A stretch of 64,000 bases of DNA, taken from the NCBI GenBank assembly GCA_015057455.1, contig SVEH01000008.1:1-64000 (forward strand). The letters run 5' to 3'. Each line of letters opens with the position of its first letter. Positions within the stretch are counted from its first letter, which is position 1. A program made the position numbers and the translations under genes. Positions 1-9,897 of this stretch are shown in pieces. Below the pieces are notes generated by a model. The model was not told the DNA's origin. It searched no databases and saw only the letters and a list, made by a program, of their open reading frames with translations. Source of the DNA: Lachnospiraceae bacterium. GTDB taxonomy: Bacteria > Bacillota > Clostridia > Lachnospirales > Lachnospiraceae.

Positions 1-495
1 GTCGGCGTTTAGTGAATACGAGCATAAATTATGCGAAGTATGAACTTAACGACCGTTACGCTTTGCAACGGAGCGCAAGCGGTGAGAAAAATATATTATA
101 TTCCTCTTAAATTTGAAACTAGCATAATAGTCTAAAACTTTCGCGGAGCTAAAAAAACACCCGAATTTTGAGCGAAGCTCAAAATTAATTAGGCCTCTGT
201 CAGAATGACAGAGGCCCTAGAGCTCGACAAATTAGAGATTGTTCTGGTTGGTGCTTACTTTGTTTACGATTTTAAATGTTTTTTATATAAGAGTGAAATG
301 AATAGAGTTATTAGTAATAATTATAAATATATAGGTTATTTTTTTTTTATTGTTTCCGATAAATTTCTTGATAGAGTATTTTCCGAAAAAAGGAAAATCA
401 CTGGAAATAATTTAATAAATAGTCAAATATAACTAAAAATTAAAAACAATAATGATAATTTAGTCCCTATTAAAGAATTAAATTGTATTATATTG
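1..495. other. Gene-free region with hairpins
   Basis: I see no convincing gene here. A 75-codon open frame at 205-432 starts inside a hairpin, has no ribosome binding site and has no recognisable domain. The first 110 bases contain short inverted motifs and look like the right part of a palindromic element cut by the window edge. Two tandem hairpins follow at 164-216. The rest, to the promoter at 496, is plain AT-rich DNA. Confidence 0.6.
164..216. repeat. Two-hairpin module, copy 1
   Basis: The first hairpin has arms at 164-173 and 177-186 (AATTTTGAGC, loop GAA). The second has arms at 192-202 and 206-216 (GGCCTCTGTCA, loop GAA). A related pair, in reverse order, lies at 23602-23658. The second hairpin could end transcription from a gene left of the window, but no clear T-tract follows. 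Confidence 0.7.
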
Positions 496-524
496 TTGAT
501 TTTTGGAAATATTTGGTGTATTAT
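496..524 (+). promoter_or_regulatory. Predicted sigma-A-type promoter of the cheX-like gene
   Basis: TTGATT at 496-501, a 17-base spacer, then TATTAT at 519-524, about 30 bases before the cheX-like start codon. Both boxes are imperfect. Confidence 0.5.
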
Positions 525-556
525 AAATTTAAAAGAGGTACTGAAAGGAGTTAGCC

Positions 557-1444
557 ATGTTCGGACATTTTTTTGGTAATTATTTAGTAAAGAACGGTGT
601 TATTACAGAAGAACAATTAGATTCAATATTAAAATCACAAAAGTCTTCACGTGTTAAGATGGGATTAATAGCGGTTTCAGAGAAGATGCTTACAGCAAGA
701 CAAACTTATGAAATAAATATGTTACAGGTTACATTGGATAAACGTTTTGGTGATATTGCTGTCGAAAAAGGCTATTTAACTCCAGAGCAAGTTAATAAGA
801 TTATTAGTTTACAAGGTAATCCATACTTGTTATTTATTCAAAACTTAACAGAGAAGAATTTAGCAACTATGGAAGAAATTGAAACATATATTCAACGTTT
901 TAAAGCGGATAATGATTTCACAGACGAAGATATAGAAGCATTTAAGAGTGGAGATATTGATAGATTAACAGATTTATTTATCAACATTAAAAAGCCACTT
1001 TACAAAGAATATGTTTCTTTAGCAATAAGGAATATTATAAGATTTGTTGATTCTGGAGTTATATTTAATAACGCAGAATTAGTTAAAACTAGAAGATTCC
1101 AACATCTTGCAACTCAATGTGTAAAAGGTGATCATGATGTATTCATTGGATTTGAAGGTGATGATGATGCACTTTTATCAATAGCTGTTCCGTATACAAA
1201 AGAGCAGTTTGACGAGGTTGATGAAGATGTGTATGATGCAGTTTGTGAGTTTACAAATTGTATTAACGGATTGTTTGCATCTAAGTTAAGTTACGAAGGT
1301 GTTAATATTGATATGTTACCACCATTATTCTATACAGATGCAGAACTTGTATCAGAACAAGGATTTTATTCAATACCACTTATAGTTAATTCAAAGAAGG
1401 TAAATCTGCTTATTAGTATAGATAGCGATATAATGATTAAGTAA
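557..1444 (+). CDS. CheX-type chemotaxis phosphatase with N-terminal MshEN-like repeats
   Basis: The C-terminal half (about residues 145-295) resembles the CheC/CheX/FliY family, which dephosphorylates CheY-P. It has the phosphatase-like E231-F-T-N234 motif followed by INGLF. The N-terminal half has two copies of a motif seen in MshEN/GspE-N domains, around residues 7-29 (FGNYLVKNGVITEEQL) and 64-86 (FGDIAVEKGYLTPEQV). The product is soluble, with no signal peptide or membrane segment. An AGGAG site precedes the ATG, and a receiver-domain gene follows after 23 bases, probably in the same operon. The phosphatase assignment is family inference. MshEN domains can bind c-di-GMP in other proteins, but here that is only a hypothesis. 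Confidence 0.75.
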   Translation: MFGHFFGNYLVKNGVITEEQLDSILKSQKSSRVKMGLIAVSEKMLTARQTYEINMLQVTLDKRFGDIAVEKGYLTPEQVNKIISLQGNPYLLFIQNLTEKNLATMEEIETYIQRFKADNDFTDEDIEAFKSGDIDRLTDLFINIKKPLYKEYVSLAIRNIIRFVDSGVIFNNAELVKTRRFQHLATQCVKGDHDVFIGFEGDDDALLSIAVPYTKEQFDEVDEDVYDAVCEFTNCINGLFASKLSYEGVNIDMLPPLFYTDAELVSEQGFYSIPLIVNSKKVNLLISIDSDIMIK

Positions 1445-1467
1445 TATCTAAGAAGGAGGAAATTGAT

Positions 1468-1827
1468 ATGGCAAATATACTACTAGTTGATGACTCAAGA
1501 ACGTCAAGAAGAATGTTACGTAATATTCTAGAGTCTGCAGGGCATACAATAATAGATGAGGCAACTGATGGTGAGCAAGCCGTTGAAAAATATATTGCTA
1601 ATCATCCTGATATCACTACATTAGATATTACAATGCCAGTTATGGATGGAATTGAGGCTCTTAAACAGATTAAGCAAGTTGATAGTGAAGCTAAGGTTAT
1701 TATGGTTTCAGCTTCTAGTCAAAAGGACAAATTAATAGAAGCGGTTAAATATGGCGCAGAAGATTTTATTGCAAAGCCATTTGAGCCAAGTCAAATCATA
1801 TCCATATTGAACAAGCTTGTTAGTTAA
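1468..1827 (+). CDS. CheY-like single-domain response regulator
   Basis: At 119 residues this is a stand-alone receiver domain with no output domain. The acidic pocket is D8-D9 near the N-terminus, the phospho-acceptor is D53 (TLDITMP), and the conserved switch Lys lies in AKPF near the C-terminus. It follows the CheX-type gene by 23 bases with a GGAGG site. This suggests a response regulator and phosphatase pair controlling the flagellar motor or another output. No kinase gene is adjacent. CheY is the most likely role, but stand-alone receivers also serve other pathways, so I give no gene symbol. Confidence 0.85.
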   Translation: MANILLVDDSRTSRRMLRNILESAGHTIIDEATDGEQAVEKYIANHPDITTLDITMPVMDGIEALKQIKQVDSEAKVIMVSASSQKDKLIEAVKYGAEDFIAKPFEPSQIISILNKLVS

Positions 1828-1850
1828 TTTTTTTATACTACATCCCATTA

Positions 1851-1880
1851 GAAGGCCGTCCTCTAACGAGGGCGGTCTTC
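1851..1880. terminator. Hairpin after the cheX/cheY pair
   Basis: GAAGGCCGTCCTC pairs with GAGGGCGGTCTTC around a TAAC loop, with two G-T pairs. No T-tract follows, so intrinsic termination is uncertain. Confidence 0.4.
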
Positions 1881-1899
1881 GTCTGTGCCGTTGGGGATT

Positions 1900-1990
1900 T
1901 TCTAGTGAAGTTTACTGTAAGTTTTATAAGCCTGCTACCGCAGGCTTATAGGTATGGTTATGCTGTTCTAGTGAAATTTACTGCAAGTTT
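1900..1990. repeat. Intergenic repeat module, copies A and B, around a hairpin
   Basis: Two copies of a 25-base motif start at 1900 and 1966. They begin TTCTAGTGAAGTTTACTG and TTCTAGTGAAATTTACTG. Between them is a perfect 11-bp hairpin at 1925-1950 (loop TACC). The same motif recurs in three copies at 44507-44606, so it is a dispersed repeat. Confidence 0.75.
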
Positions 1991-2028
1991 ACTAAGGCTC
2001 CGCTAGAAAGGGAAATATAAAGTGCCAT

Positions 2029-2065
2029 AAGATAAAACGAATGTCGAAGACATTCGTTTTATCTT
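2029..2065. terminator. Perfect 17-bp hairpin abutting the argS promoter
   Basis: AAGATAAAACGAATGTC pairs exactly with the segment at 2049-2065 around a GAA loop. Its right edge overlaps the first bases of the argS -35 box. It may end upstream transcription or affect RNA polymerase access. Confidence 0.5.
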
Positions 2066-2092
2066 GACATTGTGTAAGTTAAAATATATACT
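2064..2092 (+). promoter_or_regulatory. Predicted argS promoter
   Basis: TTGACA at 2064-2069, a 17-base spacer, TATACT at 2087-2092. This is near consensus. The implied transcript start at about 2099 supports initiation of argS at 2141 rather than at the ATG at 2096. Confidence 0.8.
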
Positions 2093-2140
2093 AAAATGGA
2101 TTGTGAAAAAGTATGGATAAATATTGAAAGGGCGAGATTT

Positions 2141-3910
2141 ATGAAGAAGATTACTGAAGTTATAAAAGTAAAGGTAATGGAAGCTTTTAAAAAGTGTAAT
2201 TATGATGAAAAATATGGTGTGGTGTCTATTTCTAATAGACCAGATTTGTGCCAATATCAATGTAATGGAGCATTAATGGCAGCTAAAGAATATAAAAAAG
2301 CACCATTTATGATAGCTAATGATGTACTTGAAGTGTTGAAAGATGAAGAAATGCTAGAAGATGTAGCTGTTGTTAATCCTGGATTTATTAATTTTAATAT
2401 AAGCAAAGACTTTTTGGCAGGTTATGTTGAAGATATGTCTAAAGATGAGAAGTTTGGATATGTTAATGATGGTGAAACTAGCAAAGTTGTTATAGATTTT
2501 GGTGGTGCTAATGTTGCTAAGCCACTTCATGTAGGACATTTAAGATCTGCAATTATTGGTGAAAGTATTAAGAGAATTAATAGATTTGTTGGTAATGATG
2601 TGACTGGTGATGCTCATCTAGGTGACTGGGGATTACAAATGGGATTAATTATTACTGAGCTTAAGAAGCGTCAACCAGATCTAATTTATTTTGATGATTC
2701 TTATGAAGGAGAATATCCAGAAGAAGCTCCATTTACAATGAGCGATTTAGAGGAAATTTATCCTTGTGCCAATGCTAAATCTAAAGAGGATGAGGCATAT
2801 AAAGAGGAAGCACAGAATGCTACATATTTACTTCAAAATAAAAAAAGAGGATATTATGCTTTGTGGAAGCATATAATAAATGTATCTATTAATGATTTGA
2901 AGAGAATATATACTAGTTTATCAGTAGATTTTGATTTGTGGGGAAAAGAAAGTGATGCACAAGAGTATATTCCAGATATGGTAGAGAAGATGAAGGCAGA
3001 TGGACACGCTCATTTAGATGAGGGTGCATTAGTTGTAGATGTTAAAGAAGAAACAGATACTAAGGAAATGCCACCATGTATGATTTTAAAGTCTGATGGA
3101 GCTACTTTATATAACACAACTGACCTTGCTACAATTGTAGAAAGAGTTAAATTATTTAATCCTGATACAATTAAATATGTAGTAGATAAAAGACAAAGTT
3201 TGTATTTTGAACAAGTATTTAGATGTGCAAAGAAAACTGAGATTATAAAGAAAGATGCAAAGCTTGATTTCTTAGGATTTGGTACTATGAACGGTAAAGA
3301 TGGTAAGCCGTTTAAGACTCGTGACGGTGGAGTTATGAGACTTGAGTACTTAATAAAAGAAATTAATGATGGTGTTTATAATAGAATAATGGAAAATAGA
3401 GATATGGAAGAGAGTGAAGCAAGACAGATAGCTTCTAAGGTTGGTCTTGCAGCACTTAAGTATGGCGATTTATCTAATCAAGCATCAAAAGATTATATTT
3501 TTGATGTTGAGAGATTTACATCTTTTGAGGGTAATACAGGACCATATATTCTATATACGATAGTAAGAATTAAGTCTATTTTAGCTAAGAATCTTAAAGA
3601 GAATGGAGAACTTCAGGCAGATGTAGTGATTAGTGCAGCTAGTACAAAATCAGAAGAAGATTTAATGTTAGCATTGACGAAATTTATTGATACAATTGAA
3701 AATGCATATAGAGATGATGCTCCACATAGAATATGTCAATTTGTATATGAATTATCAGAAGCATTTAATAAGTTCTATCATGAGAATAAGATTTTGGCAA
3801 ATGATGATACTAAACAAAGAAATTCATGGATAAAGTTAATTACATTAGTTGCAGATGTCCTTAATACATCAATTGATTTATTAGGATTTGAAGCTCCAGA
3901 AAGAATGTAA
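2141..3910 (+). CDS. argS: Arginyl-tRNA synthetase
   Basis: This class I aminoacyl-tRNA synthetase charges tRNA-Arg. It has an N-terminal ArgS additional domain (about residues 1-100), the HIGH-like signature HVGH in a KPLHVGHLRSAIIGES context, and a C-terminal DALR-type anticodon-binding domain. As in many ArgS proteins the KMSKS loop is degenerate (around KPFKTRDGG). Length is 589 residues. An upstream in-frame ATG at 2096 lies at about the predicted transcript start and has no ribosome binding site, so I start at 2141, which follows GAAAGGG. It appears to be transcribed alone. Confidence 0.96.
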   Translation: MKKITEVIKVKVMEAFKKCNYDEKYGVVSISNRPDLCQYQCNGALMAAKEYKKAPFMIANDVLEVLKDEEMLEDVAVVNPGFINFNISKDFLAGYVEDMSKDEKFGYVNDGETSKVVIDFGGANVAKPLHVGHLRSAIIGESIKRINRFVGNDVTGDAHLGDWGLQMGLIITELKKRQPDLIYFDDSYEGEYPEEAPFTMSDLEEIYPCANAKSKEDEAYKEEAQNATYLLQNKKRGYYALWKHIINVSINDLKRIYTSLSVDFDLWGKESDAQEYIPDMVEKMKADGHAHLDEGALVVDVKEETDTKEMPPCMILKSDGATLYNTTDLATIVERVKLFNPDTIKYVVDKRQSLYFEQVFRCAKKTEIIKKDAKLDFLGFGTMNGKDGKPFKTRDGGVMRLEYLIKEINDGVYNRIMENRDMEESEARQIASKVGLAALKYGDLSNQASKDYIFDVERFTSFEGNTGPYILYTIVRIKSILAKNLKENGELQADVVISAASTKSEEDLMLALTKFIDTIENAYRDDAPHRICQFVYELSEAFNKFYHENKILANDDTKQRNSWIKLITLVADVLNTSIDLLGFEAPERM

Positions 3911-4165
3911 TTGTAATAATAAAGATTTACGTAAATTATAAAATTTATGGACTAATACTCCGATACAAATATTGTGTTATGAGAATTTACAATATTTTAC
4001 ATAATTGTACAAATGAAAATATAGTGATTTGTTATTTTAAATATATTATAGTTTGATATAGGATATAGATAAATATATTGTTTTTTTAATATAAATTATA
4101 GATGAATAAAAAAATGTTATAAGTAACAAGGTGTTATTAGTATGATTTAGTTGGAGGAATGAAGC

Positions 4166-6316
4166 ATGACTATGAAAAAGGATCGTGAACATTTACAAAA
4201 ACAAAATTTAAATTTGGACAATGATGAATATTATGTAAATAGGGAGATTAGTTGGCTTTCTTTTAACTATAGAGTTTTATCAGAAGCTTTAGATGAAGAG
4301 AACCCTTTATTTGAACGAATTAATTTTTTAAGTATAACTGCATCTAATTTAGATGAATTCTTTATGATAAGAGTTGCATCTCTAAAGGATATGGTTAATG
4401 CAAGATATAATAAAAAAGATATATCAGGTAAAACACCAAGTGAACAACTTAAAGCTATAAGTATAAAGACACATGAATTGGTAAATAAACAATACGAGAT
4501 TTATAATAATTTTCTTCCTATGTTAGAGAAGAATAATATAATAGTTATTAAATCTCATGAAGAATTATCAGATAGACAAAAAGTTTTTGTTGATGAATAT
4601 TTTAGAGAGGAAATTTATCCAGTGCTTACACCAATGGCAGTGGATTCATCAAGACCATTTCCTCTTATTAGAAATAATTCATTAAACATATGTGCATTGT
4701 TATATGATAAAGACTCTGATACGGAGTATGATTTTGCAACAGTACAGGTTCCATCAATGTTAACAAGATTTGTTAAAATTCCTTCTGAAGTAGAAGGTGC
4801 TGAAACATTTATATTTATGGAACAAATTATAGAAAAGAATATAGATAAGCTATTTTTAAATTATGAGGTTATATGTGCATTCCCATATAGAATAATGAGA
4901 AATGCAGATTTAACAATAGATGAAGATGAAGCGGCAGATTTGCTTATAGAGATTCAAAAACAATTAAGAAAAAGGCAATGGGGAGAGGCTATTCGATTAG
5001 AGGTAGAAGATGGAATAGACGAGAGACTAATAAATATCTTAATAAAAGAGTTAGGTATTCAAAAAGATGATATCTATTATATTGATGGGCCCCTTGATTT
5101 GACTGTGTTACGAAAAGTACATTCTTTAGATGGATATAGTGAGTTTAAGAATGAACCTTTTATACCACAACCTGTAAAAGGATTAGAACATTATGAGAAT
5201 ATATTTGATGAAATAGCTAAGAGAGATATACTTTTACATCATCCATATTATTCTTTTGAGCCTGTAGTAGATTTTGTTAGACAGGCAGCTAAGGATCCAA
5301 ATGTACTTGCTATAAAACAAACTTTATATAGAGTTAGTAGTAATTCACCAATTATAGCATCTCTTGCACAAGCTGCTGAAAACGGAAAACAAGTTTCTGT
5401 ATTAGTAGAGTTAAAGGCTAGATTTGATGAAGAAAATAACATTTTATGGGCAAAGAAACTAGAAAAAGCAGGATGTCATGTTATTTATGGTCTGAAAGGT
5501 CTAAAAACTCACAGTAAGATAACTTTAGTAGTTAGAAGAGAAGAAGATGGCATAAAAAGATATGTTCACTTAGGAACAGGAAACTATAATGATTCAACAG
5601 CAAAGTTATATACTGATATGGGATTGTTTACATGTGATAATCTTATAGGAGAAGATGCTACAGCGGTATTTAATATGTTATCTGGTTATTCAGAACCATT
5701 AACATGGAATAAATTAGCTCTAGCGCCATTATGGTTAAGAGATAAATTTATATATTTAATAAATAGAGAAAGAGATAATGCACTTGCAGGAAAGAAAGCA
5801 GCTATTACAGCTAAGATGAATTCTTTATGTGATAAGTCAATAATAAAGGCGTTATATGAAGCGTCAGCTGCAGGAGTGCAAATAGACCTTGTAATAAGAG
5901 GTATATGTTGTTTGAAGGCGGGAATACCTGGAGTAAGTGAGAATATAAGAGTTCGTTCATTGATAGGTCGATTCCTAGAACATTCAAGAATCTTTGTTTT
6001 CCACAATGATGGAGATACAGAGATATATATGGGCAGTGCCGATTGGATGCCAAGAAATCTAGATAAAAGAGTTGAGATTCTTTTTCCTGTAGAAGATACA
6101 GTGTTAAAAGATGAATTATTAGATATAATGGCAAAACAATTATTGGATACAGAGAGAGCTCATGTTATGCAACCAGATGGTAAGTATATCAAGGAAAAGG
6201 TTGATGATAAAGATAAATTAGATTCACAAAGACATTTTGTAAGTATGGCTACTTCTAAAAATAAAAAGAAGAAAAGAAATTCTAAAAAGAGAGTGTTTGA
6301 GCCACGCACAAAATAA
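4166..6316 (+). CDS. ppk: Polyphosphate kinase 1
   Basis: PPK1 polymerises the gamma-phosphate of ATP into polyphosphate. The N-terminal domain starts with the typical REISWLSFNYRVL and carries ASNLDEFFMIRVA. The catalytic C-terminal domains contain HHPYYSF, KTHSKITLVVRR (with the expected phospho-acceptor His) and YVHLGTGNYND. Length of 716 residues is normal for the family. The C-terminus is Lys/Arg-rich. The ATG at 4166 follows GGAGG by 8 bases. The 255-base gap before it shows no clear promoter. The queA start codon follows the stop by about 40 bases, so the two may be co-transcribed. Confidence 0.96.
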   Translation: MTMKKDREHLQKQNLNLDNDEYYVNREISWLSFNYRVLSEALDEENPLFERINFLSITASNLDEFFMIRVASLKDMVNARYNKKDISGKTPSEQLKAISIKTHELVNKQYEIYNNFLPMLEKNNIIVIKSHEELSDRQKVFVDEYFREEIYPVLTPMAVDSSRPFPLIRNNSLNICALLYDKDSDTEYDFATVQVPSMLTRFVKIPSEVEGAETFIFMEQIIEKNIDKLFLNYEVICAFPYRIMRNADLTIDEDEAADLLIEIQKQLRKRQWGEAIRLEVEDGIDERLINILIKELGIQKDDIYYIDGPLDLTVLRKVHSLDGYSEFKNEPFIPQPVKGLEHYENIFDEIAKRDILLHHPYYSFEPVVDFVRQAAKDPNVLAIKQTLYRVSSNSPIIASLAQAAENGKQVSVLVELKARFDEENNILWAKKLEKAGCHVIYGLKGLKTHSKITLVVRREEDGIKRYVHLGTGNYNDSTAKLYTDMGLFTCDNLIGEDATAVFNMLSGYSEPLTWNKLALAPLWLRDKFIYLINRERDNALAGKKAAITAKMNSLCDKSIIKALYEASAAGVQIDLVIRGICCLKAGIPGVSENIRVRSLIGRFLEHSRIFVFHNDGDTEIYMGSADWMPRNLDKRVEILFPVEDTVLKDELLDIMAKQLLDTERAHVMQPDGKYIKEKVDDKDKLDSQRHFVSMATSKNKKKKRNSKKRVFEPRTK

Positions 6317-6356
6317 TTAATGGTAGTAGTTGATATTGGAATGGAGTTTAATTGGG

Positions 6357-7382
6357 ATGAAAACAAAAGATTTTTATTATGATTTACCAGAGGAATTTAT
6401 AGCACAAGATCCATTGGCTAGAAGAGAAATGTCTAAATTAATGGTAGTGGATAAAGAAACTGGTGATATAGAACATAAGATATTTAAAGATGTTATTGAT
6501 TATTTGCAAGAGGGAGATTGTTTAGTATTGAATGATACAAGAGTTCTTCCAGCAAGAATTTACGGTAATAGAGTTGGTACAGGTGGACATGTTGAGATTT
6601 TGTTGCTAAAACGTGTAGACAAAGATGTTTGGGAATGTCTTGTTAAGCCTGGAAAAAAAGCAAAGATAGGATATGAAATATCCTTTGGTGATGGACTTTT
6701 ACACGGTGAGATTGTAGATGTTGTAGAAGAAGGTAATAGATTAATAAAGTTTACATATGAAGGAATATTTGAAGAAATATTAGAAAAGATAGGAACGATG
6801 CCATTACCACCATATATTACTCATAAGCTAGAAGATCAGAATAGATATCAAACAGTTTATGCGGTTAATAATGGTTCGGCAGCAGCACCAACAGCTGGAT
6901 TACATTTTACAAATGAATTATTAGATAAAATCAAAGAAAAGAATATAAAAATAGCAAAAGTAACATTACATGTTGGTCTTGGAACCTTTAGACCTGTAAA
7001 AGTAGATGATGTTACAAATCATAAGATGCATTCAGAGTATTTTGAGGTTTCTGAGGAAGCAGCAAGTATAATTAATGATACAAAAGAGAACGGTGGACGT
7101 ATAATATGTGTTGGTACTACTAGTTGTCGTACAATTGAGTCAGCTGCAACAGATGATGGGAAAGTTCGTGCAATGAAGGATAATACGGAGATATTTATAT
7201 ATCCTGGATATAAATTTAAAGTTTTAGATTTATTGATAACTAACTTTCATTTGCCAGAGTCAACATTACTTATGTTGGTATCAGCACTTTCATCTAAAGA
7301 AAACATAATGAATGCATATGAGGAAGCTAAGAAGAATGATTATCGATTCTTTAGTTTTGGAGATGCTATGCTCCTGAAGTAG
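6357..7382 (+). CDS. queA: S-adenosylmethionine:tRNA ribosyltransferase-isomerase
   Basis: QueA transfers the ribosyl part of SAM to preQ1 in tRNA, a step of queuosine synthesis at wobble position 34. Family segments include [19 protein letters not shown] at the N-terminus, [13 protein letters not shown] in the middle and [16 protein letters not shown] near the end. Length is 341 residues. A TTG at 6330 lies in frame, but the ATG at 6357 follows GGAATGGAG at normal spacing and starts with the conserved [11 protein letters not shown]. No tgt gene lies nearby in the window. Confidence 0.96.
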   Translation: MKTKDFYYDLPEEFIAQDPLARREMSKLMVVDKETGDIEHKIFKDVIDYLQEGDCLVLNDTRVLPARIYGNRVGTGGHVEILLLKRVDKDVWECLVKPGKKAKIGYEISFGDGLLHGEIVDVVEEGNRLIKFTYEGIFEEILEKIGTMPLPPYITHKLEDQNRYQTVYAVNNGSAAAPTAGLHFTNELLDKIKEKNIKIAKVTLHVGLGTFRPVKVDDVTNHKMHSEYFEVSEEAASIINDTKENGGRIICVGTTSCRTIESAATDDGKVRAMKDNTEIFIYPGYKFKVLDLLITNFHLPESTLLMLVSALSSKENIMNAYEEAKKNDYRFFSFGDAMLLK

Positions 7383-7463
7383 ATTAATTAGAGCGTATTA
7401 AGTTAGAATAATAAACTATAAGATAAAAATTATATAATAAGACAATTTAATGGAGGCATAAAA

Positions 7464-8483
7464 TTGAAAAATATATTATTTTTATATAATCCTAATGCAG
7501 GAAAAGGAAAGATAAAATCAGTTTTATCTGATATAATAGAATTGTTTGTGAATGCTGATTATGAAGTGACTATCCACTCTACAAAAGGTAGAGGAGATGC
7601 TAGTAAGGTTTCTGCTGAAAAGGGAGCAGATTATGATATTATAGTTGCATCTGGTGGAGATGGTACTTTAAGTGAAGTAATAAATGGAATAATGCCATTA
7701 GATAAAGAAAGTAGACCACAGATAGGGTTTATTCCAACAGGTACTACTAATGATTTTGCTATGAATTTCAAAATTTCAAAATTTGGAATTAGTGCAGCCC
7801 AGTCAGTTGTTATAGGAAAACCATTTCCATATGACATAGGAGAATTTAATGGTAAGTTTTTTCATTATGTAGCGTCTTTTGGATTGTTTGCAGCAGTTTC
7901 ATACTCAACAGATCAGGTTTTTAAGAATTTTATGGGAAGAACTGCATATTTATTGGAAGGTGCAAAAAGTTTAAGCAATATCAAAACATATAACCTTAGA
8001 ATAAAATATGACAATAATATAATAGAAGATAAATTTATTTTTGGTATGATAAGTAATGCACATTCAGTAGGAGGATTTAAGAGTATTACAGGTAAGAATG
8101 TTGCATTAGATGATGGCCTATTTGAGGTAATGGTGGCAAAGATGCCTGAGAATTTAATTGAATTACAACAAATAATTAATTCATTGCTATTATCAGATCC
8201 AAGAAATAATAGCATATATAAATTTAAAGCATCAAGTTTATCTATTGAATGTGATGAAGAAATTGAATGGACATTAGATGGTGAGTTCGGTGGTTCATTT
8301 ACAAAGGTAGAAGTTATAAATCATAAACAAGCAATACAATTTTTAGTTGATGAATCAGTTCTTATTGAAATGAATGATTCAGATAAAACAGATGAGTATA
8401 GAGATGATTATTTAATAGATGAATTCTCAGAGGATACATTTAACAGTATTGCAAGATTAATAGAAGTGGACGAAGATAATTAG
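7464..8483 (+). CDS. Diacylglycerol/lipid kinase of the YegS/DgkB family
   Basis: The product is a soluble kinase of the DAGK catalytic family. The N-terminus has LYNPNAGKGKI, followed by the nucleotide-binding VASGGDGTLSEVINGI and GFIPTGTTNDFA. In Gram-positives such enzymes phosphorylate diacylglycerol or related lipids to recycle it. The last 40 residues are acidic and probably disordered. Translation starts at TTG 7464 after GGAGGC. The gene is followed after 37 bases by the long signal peptidase gene. The exact lipid substrate cannot be told from sequence. Confidence 0.9.
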   Translation: MKNILFLYNPNAGKGKIKSVLSDIIELFVNADYEVTIHSTKGRGDASKVSAEKGADYDIIVASGGDGTLSEVINGIMPLDKESRPQIGFIPTGTTNDFAMNFKISKFGISAAQSVVIGKPFPYDIGEFNGKFFHYVASFGLFAAVSYSTDQVFKNFMGRTAYLLEGAKSLSNIKTYNLRIKYDNNIIEDKFIFGMISNAHSVGGFKSITGKNVALDDGLFEVMVAKMPENLIELQQIINSLLLSDPRNNSIYKFKASSLSIECDEEIEWTLDGEFGGSFTKVEVINHKQAIQFLVDESVLIEMNDSDKTDEYRDDYLIDEFSEDTFNSIARLIEVDEDN

Positions 8484-8520
8484 AACAACGTTAGTGAATA
8501 AATCGTAAAGGAGGCATTAT

Positions 8521-9897
8521 ATGGACGATAAAGATAATTATGATGGACAATTTAATAATATGTATAATGGCTTTAATAACGGTTTTAATAACCCTAATAA
8601 TTATTATTCAGAAGATGACTATACAGTTCCTATGGACAGCAATATGGCATATCAAAATTCACAATGGGATGTTGTCAGTGGTGCTAATTATGATATGAAT
8701 AATTATATTAATAATGAATATAATTATTACGATGATAATGCAGGATATATGTATGACGATAGATATGAAATAGATTATAGTAATTCCTCAAGTAACTATG
8801 GGGGATATGATTATGGGTATGGATATGATAATAACTATGGTTATAATTATGACTATAATCAATATGGCCCAAATGGATATAATAGTGCCGGTGAGTATAA
8901 TGGTAATGAATATGGTAATCAAGGCATGGCATATGATTATAATATGAATATGTCTAATATGAATGGCAATTCAGATAACGTGTCTATAGAGGATATATCT
9001 ACAAAGATGGATATGAATTTAGATGCAGATATGTTTTTTGATGGGTTTGAAACATCTGGCAATGGTGGTTTTGCTAATAATAACAATAATTATAATGTGA
9101 ATAATAATTCTGATAGTAGTGGCTATAATAACTATGGTGGCCAAGGTGTGAATAACTCATATGGTAGAATTAATTCAAATGCATCATATTTTAATAGAAG
9201 CGGGACAACAGACAATAAAATGATTCCAACAGAAGATATAACCTTTGATGATATGTATGTTGTAAGGAATCAGTTGTTTGAAGAAGAAGAAAAATTATTT
9301 GGATTTAATGACATTATAAGTTTGGTTATATGTGTAGGTTTTGCTATAGTAATGGCATTTTTAATAAATACATATGCAGGTCAGATAACAACAGTTGATG
9401 GACCATCTATGGAATATAACTTCCATGATAGGGAAGTTTTGGTTCTTGATAAGTTGACATATCGTCTAAAAGATCCAAAGAGATATGATGTAGTTGTATT
9501 CCCTGTTGGTAGTGGTACGGATTTCAAGTATTTTATTAAGAGAATTATAGGTTTGCCAGGAGAGAAAATATACATAGATGTAGAAAAAAGTGAAATCTAT
9601 GCTGATGGAAAGAAACTAGATGATGTATATGGATGGGAAAAATTATCTGGTTATGGTAAACAAGTAGATACTAATAATATTGTATTAGGTGATGATGAGT
9701 ATTATTGTATGGGAGATAACCGTAACAATAGTGAAGATAGTAGAAAAACTAGAGTAGGACCTATTAAGAGAGATGCATTTGTAGGAAGGGCAATATTTAA
9801 GATTTCTCCTATAAAATCATTAGGGCCTATTGATCATCATTATAATGATGATATTATGTCAGGAAAGAAAAAGAAACCTTTTGTATTAGATCAATAG
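8521..9897 (+). CDS. Signal peptidase I with long Asn/Tyr/Gly-rich N-terminal extension (paralogue A)
   Basis: The C-terminal part (about residues 255-458) is a type I signal peptidase. It has one membrane segment (DIISLVICVGFAIVMAFLI), the catalytic Ser296 (GPSMEYN), the general base Lys340 (FIKRIIGLPGE) and the later box MGDNRNNSEDSR. Before it lie about 230 residues of low complexity rich in Asn, Tyr, Gly, Asp and Met, predicted to face the cytoplasm. Ordinary Gram-positive enzymes of this family are about 180-200 residues. The start follows AAAGGAGG. Paralogue B at 12466 shares the core, the MYNG-containing N-terminus and the linker (PTEDITFDDMYVVRNQLF). The role of the extension is unknown. 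Confidence 0.9.
   Translation: MDDKDNYDGQFNNMYNGFNNGFNNPNNYYSEDDYTVPMDSNMAYQNSQWDVVSGANYDMNNYINNEYNYYDDNAGYMYDDRYEIDYSNSSSNYGGYDYGYGYDNNYGYNYDYNQYGPNGYNSAGEYNGNEYGNQGMAYDYNMNMSNMNGNSDNVSIEDISTKMDMNLDADMFFDGFETSGNGGFANNNNNYNVNNNSDSSGYNNYGGQGVNNSYGRINSNASYFNRSGTTDNKMIPTEDITFDDMYVVRNQLFEEEEKLFGFNDIISLVICVGFAIVMAFLINTYAGQITTVDGPSMEYNFHDREVLVLDKLTYRLKDPKRYDVVVFPVGSGTDFKYFIKRIIGLPGEKIYIDVEKSEIYADGKKLDDVYGWEKLSGYGKQVDTNNIVLGDDEYYCMGDNRNNSEDSRKTRVGPIKRDAFVGRAIFKISPIKSLGPIDHHYNDDIMSGKKKKPFVLDQ

Noticed and set aside
205-432. 75-codon open frame near the left edge
   Set aside because: It starts within a hairpin, has no ribosome binding site, no domain and a composition like the surrounding intergenic DNA.
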